From positions 186,001 to 250,000 of the forward strand of contig CAWHHJ010000004.1 of the NCBI GenBank assembly GCA_963829085.1: a stretch of 64,000 nt of DNA. The letters run 5' to 3'. The translations under genes were made by a program, and so were the position numbers. How positions within the stretch are numbered: the stretch's first letter is position 1; the number at the start of each line of letters is the position of its first letter. The notes under the pieces were generated by a model. It was not told the DNA's origin. It saw only the letters and a list, made by a program, of their open reading frames with translations, and did not search any database. Shown here piece after piece: positions 1 through 9,713 of the stretch. Source of the stretch: PALSA-1004 sp963829085 (GTDB taxonomy: Bacteria > Pseudomonadota > Gammaproteobacteria > Burkholderiales > SG8-41).

Positions 1-754
1 CCCGGGATGGCTGCCTCGGCGACGGTTGGTACGTCGGGCAGCATACGTGCACGCTGGGTGCCGGTGGTCGCGAGTGCTTTGATTTTGCCTTCTTTCATGA
101 ACTGCGCCGCTGAAGCGAGCGAAGTTGCAAGATAGGTGATCCTGCCGCCGAGAAGGTCGATCATTGCGGGCGCAGCACCCTTATAAGGGACGTGGACAAT
201 ATTGATTCCGGCAGCCTGATTGAAGAGCTCGCCACTTAAATGGCCGCCGCTGCCGATGCCTGCTGACGCAAAACTCATGGAGCCCGGATTCTTTTTAGCA
301 GCAGCTACCAGATCTTTGACCGATGTAATCGGCGACGCCGGCATTGACGACCATAACCTGTGGCGCCCGCATGAGCAGCGTGATGGGCGAAAAATCGCGT
401 ATGGGGTCGTAGCTGTTCCTCGCACGCATCGCGGGACCGATGGCCAAGTTATTCGTTTGTCCAAGCCAGATCGTGTAGCCGTCCGGCGGCGCCTTGGCAG
501 CGAGTTCCGCACCAAGCGCACCGCCGGCGCCCGCCCGATTATCTACAACCACTTGCTGGCCGAGTTTTTCGGATAAGCGAGGCGCGATAATGCGCGCATA
601 TATGTCCGTGCTGCCGCCGGGTGGAAATGGAACGATAAAACGTATCGGCCGCGCCGGATAAGTTTGCGCGTGCGTGGTCTGCGCGATAGCCAACGAGCGA
701 TTGGACGGCTGTCAGCAAGACGACCGTTAACATGGATGAATGGTACAGCGTCAC
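1..754 (-). pseudogene. Bug/TctC-family periplasmic solute receptor, frameshifted and cut by window edge
   Basis: Tripartite tricarboxylate receptor (Bug) family: soluble periplasmic proteins that bind carboxylates. The mature start (QTYPARPIRFIVPFPPGG, the hallmark N-terminal strand and loop) is read from about 693 downwards. Around 345 the frame breaks after VMVVNAG; the next frame continues as SPITSVKDLVAAAKK and runs with good Bug sequence (HVPYKG, PTVAEAAIPG) to base 1. A hydrophobic leader (MLTVVLLTAV) beginning at the ATG at 733 lies in yet another frame, so a second indel near 700 is likely; the only start in the main frame is a TTG at 693. The C-terminus lies outside the window. It is divergent from the intact Bug gene at 872. 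Either a pseudogene or sequence error. Confidence 0.8.
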
Positions 755-871
755 GCGTGCGGCTCCGATTTCATGTTTCTTTGTGCTGCTGCGATAGTCG
801 TGGATTACTATGCGTATTATGAACTATGACCTATCGGTATTCGCCGGCCTCGCTATACGAGGAAGTGTGTG

Positions 872-1861
872 ATGTCGCGCACAGAGAATGACCAGCCCTG
901 TTTTTCGGGATGGATTGTTCTCGTACTTGCAGCGGGTGCCGTCACGCCACCTGCTTTTTCGCAGTCTTATCCGGCGAAGCCGGTGCGCCTTATCGCGCCC
1001 TATCCGCCCGGCGGCGGCAACGATACGATGGCGCGTGCGATCGGCGCGAAACTTACCGAAGCGTGGAACCAGCAGGTGATCATCGATAATCGCGCAGGCG
1101 CAAACGGCATCGTCGCATGTGAAATCGTTGCGAGCTCGCCGGCCGACGGCTACACACTCTTGATGGCGAACGTCGGCACGAACGCAATAAATCCCGGGCT
1201 TTACAAAAAGCTCCCGTACCATCCGGTGGACAGCTTCGCACCGGTGTCGCAGTTGGGCGTGGCGCCGAATATTCTCGTGGTCAATCCGGCAACACCCGCA
1301 ACAACTGTAGCCGAGCTCGTAGCGCTCGCCAAAGCGCGGCCCAGTAAGCTCACGTATGGATCAAACGGCATCGGCAGCTCGCAGCATCTGGCAGGCGTCA
1401 TGTTTGGCACCACGTTCGGCATTGATATCGTGCATGTTCCATACAAGGGCACAGGTCCCGCCATCGTTGATCTTATCGGCGGCCAGATAGCGATGAGCTT
1501 TGCCAACGCCCTCGCGGTGGTTCCTCACTTCAAATCGAATCGCCTGCGGGCGATCGCGGTGACCAGCCCCACGCGATCGTCATCAATGCCGAATCTGCCG
1601 GCGATCGCAGAAGCGGCGCCCGGATTCAGCGCGACTTCATGGTGGGGAATCGTCGCACCTGCCCATACCCCGGCTCCGATCGTTGCTGCCATCAACCGCG
1701 AGATCGTTCGGGCGTTGTCGACCGCGTCTATGAAGGAACAGCTCGATCGGCAAGGCGTCGAAGCGCGTTCGAACTCGCCCGCTGAATTCAAAGCGTTCAT
1801 GCAATCGGAGCTCGTGAAGTGGGCGAAGGTGGTTAAGGATTCAGGCGCCACCGCCGAATAG
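872..1861 (+). CDS. Bug/TctC-family tripartite tricarboxylate receptor (substrate-binding protein)
   Basis: Periplasmic binding protein of about 329 residues, the usual Bug length. A hydrophobic leader (WIVLVLAAGAVTPPAFSQ) is followed by the family opening SYPAKPVRLIAPYPPGGG, then IIDNRAGANG, DGYTLLMAN, HVPYKGTGPAIVDLIGG and a C-terminal WAKVVKDSGA. The start could be GTG 869 or ATG 872, both just after a GAGGAAG ribosome site; ATG is preferred. No TctA/TctB membrane partners are nearby, which is common for Bug genes. The ligand cannot be predicted from sequence; the neighbouring VOC protein gives no clear hint. Confidence 0.95.
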   Translation: MSRTENDQPCFSGWIVLVLAAGAVTPPAFSQSYPAKPVRLIAPYPPGGGNDTMARAIGAKLTEAWNQQVIIDNRAGANGIVACEIVASSPADGYTLLMANVGTNAINPGLYKKLPYHPVDSFAPVSQLGVAPNILVVNPATPATTVAELVALAKARPSKLTYGSNGIGSSQHLAGVMFGTTFGIDIVHVPYKGTGPAIVDLIGGQIAMSFANALAVVPHFKSNRLRAIAVTSPTRSSSMPNLPAIAEAAPGFSATSWWGIVAPAHTPAPIVAAINREIVRALSTASMKEQLDRQGVEARSNSPAEFKAFMQSELVKWAKVVKDSGATAE

Positions 1862-1955
1862 GCGCCCCATAGAATGCCAGACCGTTCGAAGTTTGAATGC
1901 TCGCCGGCTACCCCGCAATGAAGTAGGATTGCGGGGTCCACCAAAGGAGGTCTCC

Positions 1956-2402
1956 ATGGCTCAGACATTGTTTCATTTTTCGTTTGCGGTGAACGATCTC
2001 GATCGCGCGCGCAAGTTCTACGGCGAGATGCTGCAGTGCCCCGAAGGCCGTAAACTCAAAGGGCGCGCCGACTTCAATTTCTTCGGCCATCACATCGTGG
2101 CGCATCTGGCGCCGGAAGAAGTGGTTGGCGAGCAGGGCCGAAAAATCGGTGGGGCGCTGTCGACGCCGCTGCGTCATTTTGGTGTCGTGATGACACTGGA
2201 CGATTTCAATAAGACTGCCACACGACTCGAGCAAATGCAGGCGACATGGATCAACAAGCCGAGCGTCACCCAAAAAGGCACCGTGCGCGAGCAGATGCTG
2301 ATGACGGTCAGCGACGGTTGCGGCAATGCAATCGAGTTCAAGGGATTACAAGATATCGCCGACGTGTATCGAGTACGCGAGAACGAAACTGTGTCCGCGT
2401 GA
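1956..2402 (+). CDS. VOC (glyoxalase/dioxygenase-fold) family protein
   Basis: About 148 residues. The opening LFHFSFAVNDLDRARKFYGE and the ending CGNAIEFKG are the two metal-ligand strands typical of the vicinal-oxygen-chelate fold, with His near residue 7 and Glu near 128 as probable ligands. The ATG at 1956 follows an excellent AAAGGAGG site, so the longer in-frame extension from 1893 is rejected. The family includes glyoxalases, dioxygenases and resistance proteins; the actual substrate is unknown. It follows the Bug gene at 872 by 94 bases and may be co-transcribed. Confidence 0.9.
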   Translation: MAQTLFHFSFAVNDLDRARKFYGEMLQCPEGRKLKGRADFNFFGHHIVAHLAPEEVVGEQGRKIGGALSTPLRHFGVVMTLDDFNKTATRLEQMQATWINKPSVTQKGTVREQMLMTVSDGCGNAIEFKGLQDIADVYRVRENETVSA

Positions 2403-3278
2403 CGCACGGCATCGGCAGTCGCCGGGCCTCGTGGTCACCGAGATTGTCAATTTCGAATGGCTTGTTATCGGTTGCGCGCTGAATCAGCGGGTTTGTACCT
2501 ATGACAGCGTTGACAGCGTCAATTTTTTACATGAAGGTCGTGGCACGAACGCGATAGTTCGTCACTACCTCGGCTACGAAACGCCAGCGAAACGGTGACG
2601 GTTCGGCCGTTTCACGTTCTGAGTAACGCTGTCTCCCAGCACCCAGCAGGGCAGCTATCGGTCCTGCGGCAGATGACTTTAGACCAGCGCTGCGTCTTCA
2701 CTATTCGCTCGTCACCGCATGCTCTCGCCGCCGGCGCCTGCATCCGCTCGATTCGCGCACTTGATGCTTCGACTGGAACAATCCGAAAACGATACCCGCA
2801 ATCAGCCCGATGACCGCCGCCCATGCCAACGCCGGGTCAATCTCCCTCTGGGGCCGGTACGTCATCTCACGCGACGGAGGTTCTGTGAACCAGCTCTCGT
2901 GGAGTCGTGGACTCAACATGAGCACTCAAATGTTCGACTTAAGGTGCAGGTAGCGCGGTGCACTCTCAACGAAAGGGCTGACGGATGTGGTTATTGCGGC
3001 TGTTCAGTACCACAGCGTACCGCCATAGTCGGCCGGCGCCCGCCCGATCGAGTAACGGGTGATTGAGGAGCTGCCGGAAGATGAAAGCGAAAAACTCGTC
3101 GAAATGAGCGCGTCTCATCAGGGACTGTTCCAGAGGAATGGCCGGAGGGTAGTCCGATGTGGAGCAGCACTCCGCAGAGGCATTCGGGCGCTGAAACTTC
3201 TGTCATCGCGGGCCAACGCCCGAGGTCCGAGCATTCGAGACGAAAGGAGGAGCAGCTCTCCGTTGATGTAGCGCTGCC
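2403..3278. other. Non-coding or unrecognised stretch
   Basis: No open frame here has a convincing start, ribosome site or recognisable family. A tandem 9-base repeat (TGACAGCGT twice) sits near 2502-2519. A short minus-strand frame at 2701-2865 would encode a single hydrophobic helix but lacks a ribosome site. Several broken frames suggest decayed sequence. Confidence 0.5.
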
Positions 3279-3593
3279 TTAGCGAGACTCTAGATAACGC
3301 CGGTGCCGAAAAGGCAATACATTGGGTGGTGGATCAACGTATTCCGGTTCACACGGCTCGAGCGGTACAGCCAGCCCAGTGAGCTCTCCATGGTCGAGTT
3401 CGGATTCACGAATGTCATCCGACTCGATCAGCGTTGCGTACGCCCACGATGGAAACGTCGGCCCGTACCAGTTAAACACGCCGGTAGCGGCCACAATCTG
3501 TTTCGACCTGCCGCTCGCAGGATCGACGACAAAGCTACCGATAGCGGCGAAATCGTCGTGACCAAATACATCCCAGATGATGTGTGTGTGCAT
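3279..3593 (-). CDS. Hypothetical protein, 104 residues
   Basis: Unrecognised. The composition is protein-like: balanced, acidic, with strands such as GSFVVDPASG and VAATGVFNWYGP and an acidic middle (ESDDIRESELDHGEL), ending in a basic tail. The phrase around GSFVVDPASG resembles segments found in some PEP-CTERM surface proteins, but there is no signal peptide or sorting tail, so it may be an internal or C-terminal fragment of something larger. No clear ribosome site precedes the ATG. It stands alone within gene-poor DNA. Confidence 0.45.
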   Translation of the reverse strand: MHTHIIWDVFGHDDFAAIGSFVVDPASGRSKQIVAATGVFNWYGPTFPSWAYATLIESDDIRESELDHGELTGLAVPLEPCEPEYVDPPPNVLPFRHRRYLESR

Positions 3594-4682
3594 CGTCGAA
3601 ACATAGCACCACGCGGCGAGTTACGCCTTAACCAATGGACTTAAGAACCGTTCTTACAGGCGGCTGGACAGTGGCCGTCGGCGAACGCCGTACTTTGCCA
3701 ACGCGGGGCGATGCGCACGCACTAGAGCACGCTCGAGTGCCATTCCGCCGGGCATCGAGCCAAATCGAACCCTACATTCCTCAGATATTCCGTATGCGCC
3801 CTGCCCCGTTGATGATCATTGGCGTACTCTCATTCGCCTTACAGTCATCACACACGAGTGCAACAACCAATCACCGTCGAACCCTTTAGTCGTACGCTGC
3901 GCCTGCAGTTCCCGCGTAAGGCAGCGCTGATGCCGTAGATCGTCCTGAGTGCAGACTGACGCTCGTGTCACAGGGCCGCTGACTGCCGCAATAAGACCGC
4001 GGGGCGTTTACAGCTCTTGTTCCTCGGATAAAAATGAGCGAAGAACACGGTGTTCCGAGCATCAGTCGGCTGGATACAAATGTTGCTTCAACTGCAATGG
4101 TCCTTGTGACCTATAGACGGTTCCTGGCCCGTCGCTAAATACTGGATTCGCAATGCGGCTGGACAGGTGTAGCTCGCACCGGTCGTTCAACGTTTATGGA
4201 ACTGTTCTTGTTAGAGCTTTGGTTTCGCATACGCCAGGGCATCTTGGACTTTTCATGGCGGTGTGCCTAAGGGTGCTGAGCTATCTTCGCGCGTAAGCAG
4301 AGAGCGCGAGAGGACGACGCGGCGATCGAAAGAGTGCTTGATTCAGGCCGGTGAACGCTCCGCTAGCGCTATAAGTAAGTAAGCAAAGGCGCGACGGTCA
4401 GGCGGCCATTCCCCAAAAGGCCGGGTCGCTAATCAGAAACTTACTATGTGCGCGTCGATCCATTTCCATCTCTCACCTCCGTCAACACGCACGGATGATC
4501 GGGTTCGAAGGGAGTGATGGCAGCAAGTTCCGCCGCTCAGATTCTGTCCGACAAGAGCCTCGCGCGCTTCTACATCCGTGAATTGTTTGCTTGTAACGCC
4601 CACTCATACGATTGGAAAATTACACTAGGGCGCTTGGTCGCGGATATCCCTGTGGTTCTTGGCGACAGCCCAGGTTAACTTT
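3594..4682. other. Non-coding or unrecognised stretch upstream of the Crp-like gene
   Basis: No supported gene. The right end probably holds the promoter of the Crp-like regulator: TTGTTT at 4583-4588 and TACGAT at 4607-4612 are 18 bases apart and resemble sigma-70 elements, but this is only a visual match. Confidence 0.4.
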
Positions 4683-5417
4683 ATGGACTCATCGAGCGAC
4701 GTTAAACAGAATCTCGTTCTGGCGGCCCTGCCCACCCGCGACCGGGACCGGCTGCGACCGCACCTTGAATTGATATATATGCCGGCGGGCCGGACGCTGC
4801 ATGAGCCGGGCGAGCGTCTAAGTTACGCGTATTTTCCGACGACGTGTATTGTGTCGCTCGTCTGCATTATGGAGGACGGGACGTCTGCTCAGCTCGCTGT
4901 GACAGGTCCCGAAGGACTGGTCGGCACATCCTTATTGATGGGACGCGGCACAACGTCGAATCGCAGCTTGATACAGTGCGCTGGATACGCTTACCGGCTT
5001 CGAGCAACTTTTCTCAATCCCGAAGTGCCGCCAGGCAGCTACCTCCACCGTCCTGCGCTGCGTTTCACGCACGCACTCGTCACGCAGATGGGGCAAACGG
5101 CTGCTTGCAACCGGCACCATGCGGTAGACCAGCAAGTATGCCGTTGGCTGTTATTGACGCTGGACCGTGTCACGGGCAATGAGATCAAGATGACGCAGGA
5201 GTCGATTGCGACCACTCTCGGCGTACAGCGCGAGCGCATCTCGGAAGTGGCGAGTCACCTGCGTACCGACGGCTTGATCGCGTGCCGGCGCGGGTCTATC
5301 ACAGTGATGGATCGTGCTCAACTCGAACAGCGCGTGTGCGAGTGCTATGCAGTCGTTGCAAAGGAGTATGAAGCGCTACTACGCGATCTTCGCGCGGAAT
5401 CGACCACGGGCGAATGA
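4683..5417 (+). CDS. Crp/Fnr-family transcriptional regulator
   Basis: About 244 residues. The N-terminal half is a cyclic-nucleotide-binding-like beta barrel (YMPAGRTLHEPGE, LVGTSLLMG), and the C-terminal half carries a winged-helix HTH (MTQESIATTLGVQRERISEV, then LRTDGLI, CRRGSITVMD). There are no N-terminal Fnr-type iron-sulfur cysteines, and the Arg/Ser pair of cAMP-binding Crp is not obvious, so the ligand is unknown. ATG 4683 is preferred over the in-frame TTG at 4659. Such regulators with 'GPEGLVG' are common in soil proteobacteria near stress or surface genes; here it is isolated just upstream of a convergent PEP-CTERM gene. Confidence 0.9.
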   Translation: MDSSSDVKQNLVLAALPTRDRDRLRPHLELIYMPAGRTLHEPGERLSYAYFPTTCIVSLVCIMEDGTSAQLAVTGPEGLVGTSLLMGRGTTSNRSLIQCAGYAYRLRATFLNPEVPPGSYLHRPALRFTHALVTQMGQTAACNRHHAVDQQVCRWLLLTLDRVTGNEIKMTQESIATTLGVQRERISEVASHLRTDGLIACRRGSITVMDRAQLEQRVCECYAVVAKEYEALLRDLRAESTTGE

Positions 5418-5564
5418 TGATATGACTTACTTCGTTGCCGCTCATCGAATCCGGCGGACATAGCTGCGCGACGACGAGCGCTTAGTGGAACTCGCGCGGA
5501 AGATCCGCTAGGCAATCGTGGCGTTTGAAGAGTAGGGACACGCATCACACGCCCGCAACACAGA

Positions 5565-5590
5565 TAAAAAAAACCGGGCCGAAGCCCGGT
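5565..5590 (-). terminator. Rho-independent terminator of the PEP-CTERM gene
   Basis: A 7-bp GC-rich stem (ACCGGGC/GCCCGGT, 5573-5579 with 5584-5590) with a 4-base loop is followed on the minus strand by eight T residues (A run 5566-5573). It lies 24 bases past the stop of the PEP-CTERM gene. Confidence 0.85.
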
Positions 5591-5614
5591 CTTAATTTCG
5601 ACGCTGTGCGAAGC

Positions 5615-6271
5615 TTATTTATCCGTATTTTTCCTTCGTGCAGCGACGAATCCCATTAAGCCGAGACCTGCCAGCATCATGGCGTACGTTCCCGGTTCGG
5701 GGACAGCGGCCGGCTGAAAGCTGGCCTGAGTCCCGCCGCCGCTCCCCAGTACACCCATAAACCCATTCGTAAAAGCGGTAGCATTGGTGCGGACCTGCAG
5801 AACGAAGCTTGTAGTGCCTGCGACTAACTGTGATGTGGAACCTGCCGAAGTAAAGATGAATTCCACTACATCGCCGTTGGTCGATCGCTGTGCCATGTCA
5901 GCCCCGATAGTGCCAGTTGTGAAGATACCGGGGTTCGAAAGCGAAGCGTTCTGGAATACGTTGGTAACGAAGCTATCGAAGTTAGCGCCCGATATGCTTA
6001 CGATGGCACTCGGTCCCAAGTCCGTAAATTGATACACCACATCGAGCAAACCGGTCGCTGTCTCGCGGTAGACGGCTGTTCGTGCCGTGCCCGTGAAACC
6101 GCCGCCATTTACGGTGCCACTCGCCGTTGCGATAAACGAGCCTGCGGGTAAGTCGGCGATGTCAACAGCCACCGGCGGAGATCCGACCGGAAGCAAGGTG
6201 GCGTGTGCAGCACCAATTGATCCAAGTATTGCGGCTACTAATGCAGTAGCTTTGAAAGCTCTGGTAATCAT
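5615..6271 (-). CDS. PEP-CTERM sorting-domain surface protein
   Basis: About 218 residues: Sec signal peptide (AFKATALVAAILGSIGAAHA), a Gly/Thr/Ser-rich beta body, and a classic sorting tail VPEPGTYAMMLAGLGLMG followed by ARRK. The PEP motif plus helix and basic patch is the recognition signal for exosortase, which cleaves and exports the protein, usually together with exopolysaccharide. ATG 6271 is chosen because AAAGGA lies about ten bases upstream; earlier in-frame starts overlap that site. A strong terminator follows. The body function is unknown. No exosortase gene lies in this window. Confidence 0.92.
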   Translation of the reverse strand: MITRAFKATALVAAILGSIGAAHATLLPVGSPPVAVDIADLPAGSFIATASGTVNGGGFTGTARTAVYRETATGLLDVVYQFTDLGPSAIVSISGANFDSFVTNVFQNASLSNPGIFTTGTIGADMAQRSTNGDVVEFIFTSAGSTSQLVAGTTSFVLQVRTNATAFTNGFMGVLGSGGGTQASFQPAAVPEPGTYAMMLAGLGLMGFVAARRKNTDK

Positions 6272-6893
6272 CGTGTGCATTCCTTTCGTTAAAGTCACGC
6301 TTGTTCGTTAATGTATTTGGAATATTCAGCGACGGACCAACATTAAACGGCATGCATAACTTCAGCGATGATTCGAAATGACCAATTGCTGTAAGACAAA
6401 GTGTGATTGGAACGAAGGCGCGTGAGCACTCTATTTGAATGTCATGACGCGTGCCGCTTACAATCGGTGTGATTGGTCGCCGCTCATGAATGTTCGTGCG
6501 GCAGCGCTGTCTGATCAAGCAGGTGGGAGCGCCTATACATCGGCCGGTTGAAATGGAAGCTCCGACTTCACCTTGCACGATACCGTCGCATAAGACATCG
6601 GCTTTCGTGTGGGTCCAATAGCGATCGTACATACGCAGAAATAGCTTCCGAAGCCGCCGAGATCAACTCGATGCTCGATGAGCTTTCGCAACTGGACCCC
6701 GAAACTACAAGCAACCGCCTAAATGTGCGGGAACGCTCAAACGGAGTCGCGCCCCGCTGCTTGCGACGGTAGGATTGCGCCTCGCAAGTCTATTCAAACC
6801 ATTACTGAAGATGGCATAAAAATGATCAAAACGAGCTATTCTCACCCGCAAATATAGGAGCGTTAATCACGCATCATCCGCGGAGGAATAACC
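6272..6893. other. Intergenic region with no supported gene
   Basis: Contains the leader of the minus-strand PEP-CTERM gene at its left end. A 74-codon plus-strand frame (6548-6772) has no ribosome site and no recognisable family and is not called. The right end carries the GCGGAGGAATAACC ribosome site of the small membrane protein at 6894. Confidence 0.5.
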
Positions 6894-7043
6894 ATGGGCG
6901 ACGTTTCAGGCGACAGGCGGCGCAATTTCTTCGCGGAGGGCACCAGGCTAGATTTGACGATGCGCTTTCTTGTCTTGCCAATCGTCGTGTTGGTCGTCGT
7001 GACTGCGATCGGTTTTTTCGTGCGTTACTTGCTCGTCTCTTAG
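6894..7043 (+). CDS. Small single-pass membrane protein, 49 residues
   Basis: Start ATG at 6894 follows a strong GCGGAGGAATAACC ribosome site. The product has a basic N-terminal head (SGDRRRNFF), then MRFLVLPIVVLVVVTAIGFF and VRYLLVS, one clear transmembrane helix, ending at a TAG. Its hydrophobic part resembles the 29-residue protein at 9714 (MRLYVLLPVVVLLMLGTILF, then LVPYL). The family is not recognised. The good ribosome site and clean helix support a real gene despite its size. Confidence 0.65.
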   Translation: MGDVSGDRRRNFFAEGTRLDLTMRFLVLPIVVLVVVTAIGFFVRYLLVS

Positions 7044-7560
7044 GCACTCGTCAAAAGTGCCCTCCCTTTAGGCGTTTCTACCGTGCGCGAGATCGGCTCA
7101 GTCGTAACCTGGCGCCTCGGATGTGCCGGCCTTGGGCTCGGGTGGTACTGCGTCGGAGTTGGGTACACGGTCCCGGCTACAAAAGCGACGCCGTCGACCT
7201 ACCCGGGAACGCACGCATGGCCGTGTACGAGCACCAACAAATCACCGGCTATCAATCGCCGCTATTTGCTACGGTCAAGCGGCAACACGACCATCACAAT
7301 TCGCCACAATCATAATCGTGATTGATCGTGTCCGCCGCTTGGATCATGGCCGTGCGTGTTCGCTGCAACTATGCGCTGTCTGCAGTGAGAAACCTGACAT
7401 TCTGATAGATTTGCTTGCTGGAACGAACGCTTGATAAGCCGAACTATATGAAATCAGCATTTTGCCTACGTGACAATGAAGCGACGAGGCATTAACGTCG
7501 TATCATAAACGCCGCGTAACGGTGTGGTTGAATAAATCAAATAATAAGGAGGAGACTATC
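7044..7560. other. Intergenic region with no supported gene
   Basis: Three overlapping open frames at 7083-7434 look like chance: none has a ribosome site or family similarity. The right end holds the AAGGAGGAGACTATC ribosome site of the DUF3606 gene. Confidence 0.5.
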
Positions 7561-7749
7561 ATGTGGTGTGCCAACACCCGATGCCGCGTGGCTGACGTTC
7601 TATCAGTCGGCATTCAAGAGAGCTGGCAAATCAACTACTGGTGCAGGCAATTCTCGTGCAGCGAGCGCGAGTTGCGTGACGCAGTCAAAGCGGTTGGAGA
7701 GTCACGCAAGCATATCTTGTCTCATTTGAGATGCGCGCCCACCGGCTGA
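7561..7749 (+). CDS. DUF3606-family small protein
   Basis: 62 residues. The core (ESWQINYWCRQFSCSERELR, then DAVKAVGESRKHILSHL) matches the DUF3606 pattern: a Tyr-Trp in the first helix, F-x-x-S-x-x-E-L in the second, and A-V-x-x-V-G opening the third. These tiny three-helix proteins are widespread in soil and plant-associated proteobacteria and have no assigned function. The ATG at 7561 follows AAGGAGGAG, so the upstream in-frame start at 7522 is rejected. Unlike most members the N-terminus is Cys-containing (MWCANTRCR) in place of the usual charged D/R-rich opening. Confidence 0.85.
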   Translation: MWCANTRCRVADVLSVGIQESWQINYWCRQFSCSERELRDAVKAVGESRKHILSHLRCAPTG

Positions 7750-7969
7750 CCTCCGCAGATGATGACGTCGGCTGACTGCTTGAACGGAACCCACCGAACA
7801 ACAAATGCGGCTTGGTATTCACGCGTCGCGCACACGGCCGTTGTTGCGACGCCGTCTTTCCACGTGTTCTTGAGGGGCGTGCGGAAGACATAAAGCAGCA
7901 CAGGCTGATGAATGGTTGCCCAAGAGCAACAAGAAATTACTGCAAATAGACTGCGGACAGGGGAGATCT

Positions 7970-8257
7970 ATGTTGCCAGCGAAGAAGGCTGAACACGATA
8001 AAGAAGTCCAGGCAGCGAACGATTTGCTAAGCTTGCTTATCTGTGGGCCGCAGCCACCGTTGCCGTATGATTTCGTTACTTGGCGCTATGGCGAATATCT
8101 GCTCGCGCACGGCTGGGCGGCTGGAAGCACTCGCGAGGGGATATGTGCCACTCGCGATGGGCGTGTCTACGCAGCAGCACTCGGTTTGCTAGGCGGCACT
8201 CCCTCTCCGATTTTGCCGAACCAGTTATGCGACACTGCCGGCGCTGAGTTGCATTAG
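7970..8257 (+). CDS. Hypothetical protein, 95 residues
   Basis: Unrecognised. ATG 7970 follows AGGGGAGATCT; the longer in-frame version from 7916 lacks a ribosome site. The N-terminal helix is charged (KKAEHDKEVQAANDLLSLL), then comes YDFVTWRYGEYLLAHGW, a Trp/Tyr-rich segment that looks like a folded core, and a Gly/Pro-rich end. No signal peptide or membrane segment. It sits alone between the DUF3606 gene and the convergent epsA. Confidence 0.55.
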   Translation: MLPAKKAEHDKEVQAANDLLSLLICGPQPPLPYDFVTWRYGEYLLAHGWAAGSTREGICATRDGRVYAAALGLLGGTPSPILPNQLCDTAGAELH

Positions 8258-8344
8258 GTCGCCCTAGGTCTGTAGAGCCGGCACCCGGCTGGCAACAACT
8301 ACCGGACTGTAAGTTTCCAAGGCGCTCGAACCGGCCGGCGGAGT

Positions 8345-9085
8345 CTACTTGCTTCGCTTGAACTTCTCGACAGCCTGCGCGCGGTTTACGACATTCATCT
8401 TGCGGAAAATCCGCTGCACGTGATTCTTCACCGTAAAAGTGCTGATCTCAAGAATCTGCCCGATCTCCGGGTTAGTTTTGCCAGCCGTAAGCCAACGCAT
8501 GATTTCGACTTCGCGTTGTGAGAGCTCCAAAAGCCATGCGGAAGACGACGACCGCGCACCGGTGTTTGCGTGGCCAAGGTCGGCGATGCGTTCACTCGCT
8601 GCGTTCACATACGGTAACAGCAACTCAAACGTTTTGGCTGACTGCTCCGAAATCGCTTGTGCTGACTGCAGGGCGATAAAGACGCGATCATCGCGCGTCT
8701 GCGTTACTGCAATGCCGTGTATGAGTGCAGATCGGACGTTCGCTGCTGCAGTGAGCAGCGCTGTATCAGCTTGCGGCGTAACGACCATCTGAGTCGGCAG
8801 AATGGTTGTGCGGACGGGCCGCCGGACGTTCGTTATCCATTGCTGATACAAGTCATGCAGCAGTGGCCGCAGCAGCGCATCTTCACGACCGCCGGTTGCA
8901 CGGACCCATGGTGACAATAAGTGCACATTGAATTCACCCATGTCGGCGTTGCCCCAGACCGCAACAAACACCTCGTGGGGCACAAAATATCGAAACTCAC
9001 CTTGCAACCAGTCGCAAAGCGCCTCGCGTTCGTTGATCAGCAACGAACCCTGCGCAACGCGCAGGAAACGCTGCCACTCATGCAT
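8345..9085 (-). CDS. epsA: EpsA-type LuxR-family regulator (XrtB/PEP-CTERM associated)
   Basis: 246 residues. The N-terminal two-thirds is a sensor-like region (FRYFVPHEVFVAVWG, HGIAVTQTRDDRVFIAL). The C-terminal 65 residues are a LuxR/GerE HTH: LSQREVEIMRWLTAGKTNPE, then ISTFTVKNHVQRIFRKM and NRAQAV. This arrangement and the N-terminal wording match the regulator EpsA found with exosortase/PEP-CTERM exopolysaccharide loci in betaproteobacteria, and three PEP-CTERM genes lie within 4 kb on either side. It probably controls their expression; that link is inferred from context. Confidence 0.85.
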   Translation of the reverse strand: MHEWQRFLRVAQGSLLINEREALCDWLQGEFRYFVPHEVFVAVWGNADMGEFNVHLLSPWVRATGGREDALLRPLLHDLYQQWITNVRRPVRTTILPTQMVVTPQADTALLTAAANVRSALIHGIAVTQTRDDRVFIALQSAQAISEQSAKTFELLLPYVNAASERIADLGHANTGARSSSSAWLLELSQREVEIMRWLTAGKTNPEIGQILEISTFTVKNHVQRIFRKMNVVNRAQAVEKFKRSK

Positions 9086-9713
9086 GGGCTGTTACCGCTT
9101 AGAAGGGCGCTGGCTGAATATCATGCCAGCACGCGCTTGGCCAATCGGTGCAAGCGACGTCGACTGTGGAATCGCCGTTGCTGCATGCAATGTTGGTGAG
9201 CCCGCCCTCGAGAGTAGGACGCTAGAGGTGTCGCAATTGCGATAACTCGTCATGTATAACGCCCCCTTGGTTTTTTGTTTTGTTATCACACTCATCGAAT
9301 CAATCGATGATGCGTGAGCGCGCTATGTGCGTCGATAATCCAAAGTGATCATATTGGACGACCGGGCGAGTGGAGCTTCCTGTCGCTGGTCGAGAACGAG
9401 ATCGCTACGCGGACGAGCCGGTGACGGCGTCACGCAAGTCTTGGGCGGAGTGAGCAAGTTTCGCTTACATGCCCCCGCGGCTAAGTGCAGTAACGGTATG
9501 GCAGTTATTTTTCGAATGAACTTTGAGTTTCTCCGCCATCACACCAACCGCTCTCGCGCGGATCACACAGTAGTTTGCAACCGGACATATGGCATCAGAA
9601 CGGCACGGTGTGACACCGAATGCAGGCTAGCTAATGGTCCTAACGAGCTATTGTCGCGATCAGGTCCAGCGGCTGTAATGATGGCGTCATCTTCCTTGCA
9701 CTGTTAAATCCGA
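9086..9713. other. Intergenic region upstream of epsA with no firm gene
   Basis: A 53-codon minus-strand frame starting at ATG 9253 (after GGGGGCG) and stopping at 9092, seven bases before epsA, could be a leader peptide but has no recognisable features. The 120-codon plus-strand frame 9345-9707 is of unlikely composition and is not called. Confidence 0.45.

Noticed and set aside
2701..2865. Short minus-strand frame encoding one hydrophobic helix (PALAWAAVIGLIAGIVFGLF)
   Set aside because: No ribosome site and a basic low-complexity tail; could be real but the evidence is weaker than for the proteins at 6894 and 9714.
6548..6772. 74-codon plus-strand frame
   Set aside because: No ribosome site, no family, and the N-terminus looks like chance basic sequence.
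7301..7330. AT-rich imperfect inverted repeat around AATCATAATCGTGATT
   Set aside because: Short and imperfect; not clearly more than chance and no gene nearby depends on it.
7083..7434. Three overlapping plus-strand frames
   Set aside because: All three frames are open at once, which fits a stop-poor stretch, and none has translation signals.
9092..9253. 53-codon minus-strand frame directly upstream of epsA
   Set aside because: Possible leader peptide, but the content shows no recognisable structure and the GGGGG in front is not a clear ribosome site.
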